A stretch of DNA of 44,105 nucleotides, from positions 1 to 44,105 of the forward strand of contig JABANN010000276.1 of NCBI GenBank assembly GCA_013115125.1. The letters run 5' to 3'. The position numbers and the translations under genes were made by a program. The notes under the pieces are model-generated. The model searched no databases. It worked only from the letters and a program-made list of their open reading frames with translations, and was not told the origin of the DNA. This DNA is from Perkinsus olseni (lineage: Eukaryota; Perkinsozoa; Perkinsida). Below, one piece after another: positions 35,762 through 44,105 of this stretch (position 1 is its first letter; each line of letters starts with the position of its first letter).

Positions 35762-36740
35762 TCAATCACCACGACGATCATCGTCATTTCGCGAAGTACT
35801 ACGGCTATCTTCACGTCTACGACTGGTACGTTCCTCGCTATATCGACTACGGCTACGACTATCGTCACGACGCCTTTCATAAGGGGAGCGGGAGCGGTCT
35901 CTGAGGAAAAACAAGTGCATGCATCATGTTAGACGTTGAGTTTGCATCAGTGTCACCCTATACCTGGAGTTTCTCCTGTCGTCCCTTGGAGAGCCTCGAC
36001 GATCACCCCCATATGGAGAGGTACCCGAGGGGCCGGAGCTCCCGTAACGGCTACTTTCACCGCCATAACGGTCATCATAACGGTCGTAAGGACGGTCACT
36101 GCCATAGCGTCCACCACCATAGCCACCGCCGTATCCACCTCCATAGCCACCTCTTGCGTAACCCTTACCCCTGAGAGAGGCGGAGTAGCCAATCGTGGAG
36201 AGGAGTAAGAATGCACCCTTTACCCCTTGCCGAAGCTACTCTCCTTATTATACATGGCAGGGGCTACAGTAATACGGCACCCTTGGAACTCCTTATTGTC
36301 CATATCACGGACAGCATCTTCAGCATCACGACGCTCATAGAACTGATCAGGCAGTGGTAGAGCATAAGAGGATGTATTAGATGAAGCCTACTTACCCTAA
36401 CGAAGCCAAAGCCTCTACTGACGCCGGTGTATCGATCAACTGGGATGAAGACATCTCCTATCTCACCAAACCTGAAGCAGAGTTGGTGATTAATCCTTGT
36501 TTGCCTGTATCCACTTGGATACGAACAGAATAAGAGACGTGTGTCCTTCGATGACCTGGCGATATCCTACTGTATGCAACAGCAACCGCACAAGCCGCCG
36601 CCGCCGCCATCACAGCGCAGCGAAGAAGAGGAGGCAGAATCACAGGATGAGCAGCCGCAGATGCTGGAATGTCAGCAGCAGCAGCGGGAGCAGCAGCAGC
36701 ATAAACGGGCGCTGGCTATGCAGATCCTAGAGTGATATCT
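35762..36740 (-). CDS. SR-type RNA-binding protein (RRM, RGG/YGG and RS regions)
   Basis: The RRM is split by introns. FGEIGDVFIPVDRYTGVSRG plus FGFVR carries RNP1, and the preceding exon segment SSKDTRLLFCS gives the first helix. The next exon supplies YERRDAEDAVRDMDNKEFQG and ITVAPAMYNKESS, the last strands. Then follows a Gly/Tyr/Arg region (GYARGGYGGGYGGGYGGGRY) and SPRDDRRNSR. The final exon is an RS domain: DRSRSPYERRRDDSRSRSRY, ending DDDRRGD with TGA at 35762-35764. This architecture is that of splicing factors close to SRSF2 and plant RSZ/SR45-like proteins. It should bind exonic enhancers and recruit the spliceosome, in the nucleus. The first exon, including RNP2, could not be fixed: the stretch 36540-36740 reads as an Ala-rich leader on this strand. 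Confidence 0.75.
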
Positions 36741-36781
36741 TGCAGCCTTGTGATGATCATAGCTGGTTATGATGAACCCCT

Positions 36782-37047
36782 CTAGCTGTAGTCATCACGA
36801 CGGCTGTCAACTGGTCCTCCTGCTGCTGCTCCTTTAAGGATCCACTGCCCTCTTTGACGTGTTTCCATTTCGGCCCATAGCTATTATCCATCCGCATGTG
36901 TATTACTTCGAGAACTCCTCCCGTAGATCATCCTTTCGCACCCTTTCATCGATACCATCAACCTGATACCATACCTTAACGAGCGTGATGGGGATTATAT
37001 GACCATACCTTGATACTAAAGAGATCGTTGAGCTGTCCAATATTCAT
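36782..37047 (-). CDS. Small two- or three-exon gene, unrecognised
   Basis: The ATG at 37045-37047 opens MNIGQLNDLFSIK. After a short intron (about 34 bp) the frame continues VWYQVDGIDERVRKDDLREE, then FSK. Past a second possible intron the sequence reads LWAEMETRQRGQWILKG, then GGPVDSRRDDYS and TAG at 36782-36784. The stretch DDLREEFSKYG recalls the first helix of an RRM, but no RNP motifs are visible. Both proposed introns would be shorter than most here (26-34 bp), so the model is weak. It lies between the SR-type gene and the large unknown gene on the same strand. Confidence 0.35.
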
Positions 37048-37174
37048 ACTGCTTCCAACGATGAGGAGAGAAGGGGGAATACCAAGTTAACTACAAACCA
37101 CAGCCAACCCATCCTCCCCGAGATTGTAGCCTACATAACACGGGAGACGGTGTTTGGTAGAAAAACGTAGACGA

Positions 37175-37632
37175 CTAGGATGATTGGCGCTGGAGTGTGG
37201 ACGCTGGAAGAGGAGTAGGGATGGGCCCGGTGCGTAGAGGATGTGCTACACGTGCTGATAGCGTCCCTTCTGTCCTAACCACTTGGTGCTCTGATGCCTT
37301 CAACACTTCGCCTTCTTCTAGTGGTCTCAAGCACGGTATCTTCTCTGCCTTGCGTCTATTCCATGCATGGGTATCACCTTTAACAGCGAGATACTCCTGA
37401 GCATCGGCGGCTAGGTATCTACAGATGAGCATCGACATGTGGGGGATATGAGCAGCAGCAGCAGCAGCAGCAGCAGCATCAACAGCAGCAGCAGTGCTTA
37501 CATATTCAAGGGATCATGGAAGAAGTATCGATACAATCCACGAGCCTCCACCGTCACCCCAGTCATCGCTGACTCGTTAGCGGGTTGCGGACTCTCATCA
37601 TGTGCTTCTTCCCCCTCCGACGACGACGACGT

Positions 37633-37697
<65 letters not shown>

Positions 37698-40600
37698 TTG
37701 ATGTTGAAGGATTTGGATGAGGGATAAGTCCGTCCGTGATGGTATCGGTTATGGCTGACTCGAACTGTTTACTCTCCTCCAGAGTGAAGTTATCACGGAT
37801 GACTTTACGTAGTGCATCGATATCAACGGCGCGATACCTGCTCGAGGAGGAGGGATCCGAAGGATATCAGAGCTCTCCCATTAATGTGGTGTATTACGGT
37901 GATTTCTTCAATGTAGAGTAGATATACTCGGACACCCGATCCTCACTGAGCTGGTCTGCTGCTGCTGCTGTTGCCGCTGCTGCTGCTGATGACGATGTTG
38001 AGCTGGAGGACTGGTCTTCATCTTCACATCCTCTACGTAGGTANNNNNNNNNNNNNNNNNNNNNNNNNNNNNNNNNNNNNNNNNNNNNNNNNNNNNNNNN
38101 NNNNNNNNNNNNNNNNNNNNNNNNNNNNNNNNNNNNNNNNNNATGCTGACCTAGAATACTACGGAGCTGGGGCTGCTGCGGCTGCGATTATAGATTCGGG
38201 TTCCGCACTATTACCATTTGCCGCTGCTGCTGCTGATGACGATGTTGAGCTGGAGGACTGGTCTTCATCTTCACATCCTCTACGTAGGTAACTAAAAAGT
38301 ACTAGGTGATGGTTCGTAACGCCACAGGCATAATGAGATTCTACGCGCCTCCCCTGTTGTTAAGAGAACTGGTAATAATAATAGGCATCATCACTGGTAT
38401 ATCACCAAATTGCTACTGCTTACACATTGTTGCCTGGGATGAAGAGGTCCGTCAGTAGAGGCAGCTCATGATCGGGGTTCACACCATTGGTAGCAAGATA
38501 TGTCCTGGCAGTGTCCAAAGGGTAGCGCCTTTGAGGGCAGCTCCTGAAGGGTATAAGCGTGATGAGGGATGATTCAAGCAAAGGGCCGCCGCCGCCCTAC
38601 TCGGGTGTGCTCAGCATTGTGACGAGGTTGTTAGCCACCTCTGCTCTATTCACACTGAATCGGCACCAATTGTTGGAGTTGTTGGTCATCTCCTGCGTCT
38701 TGGCTTCCTCACTCCTCTCATCATCTTCGGGCCAGGCTACCACACCTTCTAGGGATTGTCGTAAGAACATATACTCAGGCTCGTAGAACACTCTGGGTAG
38801 CCGCCCGAGCACCTCACGTAGTGGTCCTAACCTGAACCACGCTATATGAGATTAGTGGAGGGAGAGTAAATGAGGATGGTTGATTGAAGAGGGGGATGGA
38901 CTACCCAACTACCTCTCTTTTTTCTCAGAGTTCTTCCCCCAGTCCAGCTGTCTCATGAGTTTATCAACAGTAGCGTTACTTCCAAGGTCACGTATTAGGT
39001 GCTCTATCTGATGAAGATGGTGCAGGTGGCGTACAAGTCCACACCTCCGATAGAATCCGTGCTTGACGTTACCTGTTTCATGAGGTCCCTCGGTATATAG
39101 GACTTCTTCCCCTCTCCCTCATCATCCTCTACAACCTTTAGTGCCTTCGTCTTTCGCAGTGCCTGATTACTACTCCTTTTATAAGCTACCAGTATCACTA
39201 CCACTAATGGTGGTATGCTGTGCAAAACGACGTCTCACCAGTTCCATTCCAGAATGTGGGCTACACCACATGACCTCATCCTTAAGGATATTCCATAAGA
39301 CTTTGGGTTGTATAGGGATACAGCCACAGAGATGTATCTGTTGGAGGCTATAGGATAGAGGTGATAGCCGGAGTCCCTATCACTAACTTACCAAGTACCT
39401 GGTCTTCACCGCATGAGCATCACTGAGGTACAACAGTTCACGAACGGTATGAACGAGATGGGACAATGGACAATAAGAAACCAACTGAGAAGATGAAGCA
39501 ATGTGTTCACTATGGACTGTAAATGAATAGCGATAGAGGACGGCTGAGTGCATCTCTCGGTGATAGCGCTGGCAGCAGTGGGCAGCAGACAGGAAATTTT
39601 CTTCCGGTGATGATACTCGGCATTACTAGTCCTATCTCATGATAACTAATCCACGGATGAGGGTCTTCTAACTAGTAATTTGAGACCACCTCTAAGCTAC
39701 TGCACCATCATCATCTGTACCAACGTGTTGTTGCTATTCTGTTCGTATAGGTTACATCGAGACTCAGAGGGCATGCCTCATAATAAGCAGCTTTTCTCTG
39801 CTTGTAGGTTTCCTCTGCCTCGGCTCTGAGCTCCGCTGTAGTCTTGGCTTTGCTACTGCTGCTGCTGCCGCCGCTACCACCATTGGCCTGCAAGACAGCA
39901 AAAAGTCCTCAGGGTCCACATAACACTACACAGTTCCTTCTTGCCCACTTTGCCTTTATCCGTGCCAGTGTCCGGCTCTCCATCTCTTTCGATCGGTTCC
40001 CGGAATACATCTCTTACAAGGGCCCCAGATGGTGTAGTGTACAGAGGGCCATAGCTTGCTCTAAGCTCTTTGTCCATAGTCCGTTCGATATCCGATCGTA
40101 ACTCTTCTGCAGTAAGCCTCTTGCTCATAGCAGACCTTACCCTTCTTTCTACCATCTCCTCGTCCGATAATGTACCATCACCTGCTCACTCATCCTTATA
40201 CCCGTACTGCCATATATTCGCATCAACATGACCTATGCTCAGTGAAATGCCACTCCCCTCTTTGGACTTGTCAGCTGCTTTCCGACGTGAATGATGCATG
40301 GTGCCAGGAGCAGGAAAGGACTCCAGGAAGTGACGAGAGTCGACAGGGAATTTACCAGCATTTTGTCGTACCTCAACGCGGGATATAGCAGCTACTCCGC
40401 CTCTTGCTAGTATTACTACTTACTATATCGATACACTTATCCACATCATCATCCGACATGTCTTTGAAGAAGACATCACACTCAGCTAGGGCTGCCTTGA
40501 CCTCAGTTGCTCCTGCTCTTGAATGATCAACATCTTCTGTGAACCAACTTTCGAACTGAATTATAGCAACACCGGTGGGTGATAAGCCTCGAGTGATCAT

Positions 40601-41025
40601 GATGACGATGCTGACGATGATGATAGAAACGGGCTTACATAGGTGGCCCTGTCTTCAGGATCTAGTGCTGCTAGACTATACACCGTCTCGAAGCCTCTAA
40701 AGGCAATCTTATCCTCATCCATTGTAGGGTTCAGACGGCCTTGATTGACAGGGTCCTCTACAGCATTTATACTCCGATAGACCTCATCCCAGTACTGCGT
40801 AGGAGACGTGTACTCTCCAGCGTCCAGCCGCTGTGATACGTACCTGATAATAATACATAGACCGCACAGTAGGTAATGGTGGTAGTGAGCAATGCTCACT
40901 GAGCATGTATATTACCCTAGATATTTCCGCATCAAGGGGTTACTGGTAGCTCGAGTCAGCTTAGCTACTACACCCTTACACCAGGTAGCAACCTTGGGTA
41001 CAGTGAGGATATTATCGACATCCAT
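37175..41025 (-). CDS. Large unrecognised multi-exon protein with Ser and Ala runs
   Basis: Not recognised. The ATG at 41023-41025 (MDVDNILTVPKVATWCKGVV) starts a chain of about a dozen exons: SQRLDAGEYTSPTQYWDEVY, DKIAFRGFETVYSLAALDPE, TEVKAALAECDVFFKDMSDD, MVERRVRSAMSKRLTAEELR, KTTAELRAEAEETYKQRKAA, LCGCIPIQPKVLWNILKDEV, EGKKSYIPRDLMKQ, IEHLIRDLGSNATVDKLMRQ, LGRLPRVFYEPEYMFLRQSL, RRYPLDTARTYLATNGVNPD, a Ser/Ala-rich segment at the N gap, LRKVIRDNFTLEESKQFESA, a run of about 22 Ser, and ADAQEYLAVKGDTHAW before the stop at 37175. The segment GEYTSPTQYWDEV faintly recalls the end of a bromodomain, not enough to call. It starts 204 bp downstream of the Vps34 stop. It could be two genes. Confidence 0.45.
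37633..37697. repeat. GAT/ATC trinucleotide run (poly-Ser on the minus strand)
   Basis: About 65 bp of GAT repeats with GTT interruptions at both ends. On the minus strand it reads TCA/ACA and encodes a Ser run bordered by Thr within a convincing coding segment (PHPNPSTSTS before it, EGEEAHDESPQPANES after it). The plus-strand poly-Asp reading is a mirror. Length is likely to vary between strains. Confidence 0.85.
37971..38043. repeat. 73-bp direct repeat left of the gap (copy at 38218-38290)
   Basis: Bases 37971-38043 are identical to 38218-38290, so the same 73 bp flank the N gap on both sides. Together with the misplaced Vps34 segment between them, this looks like the same locus assembled twice. 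Confidence 0.9.
38044..38142. other. Assembly gap of 99 N
   Basis: Ninety-nine unknown bases, most likely a scaffolding gap of nominal size, inside a Ser/Ala-coding CAG/CTG-rich part of the large unknown minus-strand gene. Both flanks carry exact copies of sequence found elsewhere in the window, listed separately. Confidence 0.95.
38143..38216. repeat. 74-bp exact copy of Vps34 sequence (42999-43072)
   Basis: The 74 bp directly right of the gap are identical to 42999-43072, which lies in the Vps34 gene about 4.9 kb away. No coding sense is visible for it at this site. An assembly chimera is the simplest reading. Confidence 0.9.
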
Positions 41026-41228
41026 GTATTAGGGAAGCCCTTTAAGCGACTAAGAGCAATGATAAGTCCTACTCAGGTCGAGGAAGATGTACTAACATCA
41101 TCGTACCATACATATGACTCAACATAAAGGATCACATGAGAAACGGCATGTTGACAAAAGTAGATGACACTCACAGTTATTGTTGGTGAGGAGGGATGAG
41201 CAACAGAGCCGACACCTGTGTGGATACA

Positions 41229-44105
<2,877 letters not shown>

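Noticed and set aside
35926-36216. Plus-strand His/Arg-rich frames
   Set aside because: They are shadows of the Gly-Tyr-Gly-Gly repeats of the SR-type protein on the minus strand.
37439-37720. Plus-strand frame with long Ser and Asp runs
   Set aside because: The minus strand of the same DNA gives a better protein (PHPNPSTSTS, poly-Ser, EGEEAHDESPQPANES, GLYRYFFHDPLNM) that fits the neighbouring exons. The Asp run mirrors the GAT repeat.

Overview
The window looks like nuclear DNA of an alveolate protist, most likely a Perkinsus-like perkinsozoan. This is an inference. Base composition is near 50% GC. Every gene that can be reconstructed is cut by many GT-AG introns, mostly 37-75 bp, with a few near 110-135 bp. 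All three stop codons are used, so the code is standard. The thioredoxin reductase ends in the Plasmodium-type Cys-Gly-Gly-Gly-Lys-Cys-Gly tail, and an outer-dynein-arm docking subunit implies a flagellated stage. CAG, GAT and TAG trinucleotide runs are common. I saw no rRNA, tRNA, CRISPR array, transposon or virus-like element.

Layout. 190-4950 is on the plus strand: a TMEM65-like mitochondrial membrane protein, an EF-hand plus GAF protein, a Cms1/CMSS1-like ribosome-biogenesis protein and an HMCES/YedK-type SRAP protein. From 5282 to 26678 everything recognisable is on the minus strand in a tight head-to-tail row. Read in the direction of transcription: an ODAD1/CCDC63-type dynein docking protein, thioredoxin reductase, an organellar type I methionine aminopeptidase, a Pro/Gln-rich unknown, an unknown multi-exon gene, a leucine-rich-repeat protein, a SET-domain protein, a C2H2 zinc-finger protein and three unknowns, one with a membrane segment. 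A 287-bp divergent spacer then separates this block from the one later plus-strand gene, a UVRAG/Atg14-family protein (about 26966-29297). From 29491 to the right edge the genes are again minus: Vps34 lipid kinase (cut by the right edge), a large unknown gene containing a 99-N gap, a small gene, an SR-type RNA-binding protein, an otubain deubiquitinase with an added cysteine-rich tail, and an EXD3/Mut-7-type exonuclease.

How genes relate. Vps34 and its UVRAG/Atg14-type partner lie about 12 kb apart and would work in the same PI3P-producing complex. HMCES, SET, Cms1, SR, EXD3 and C2H2 genes are nucleic-acid or chromatin functions. TrxR, MAP1D and TMEM65 carry or probably carry organelle-targeting N termini. 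Exon boundaries below were worked out by eye from reading frame, GT-AG sites and family motifs. First exons are the weakest part. The sequence next to the N gap contains two exact duplications that look like assembly error.
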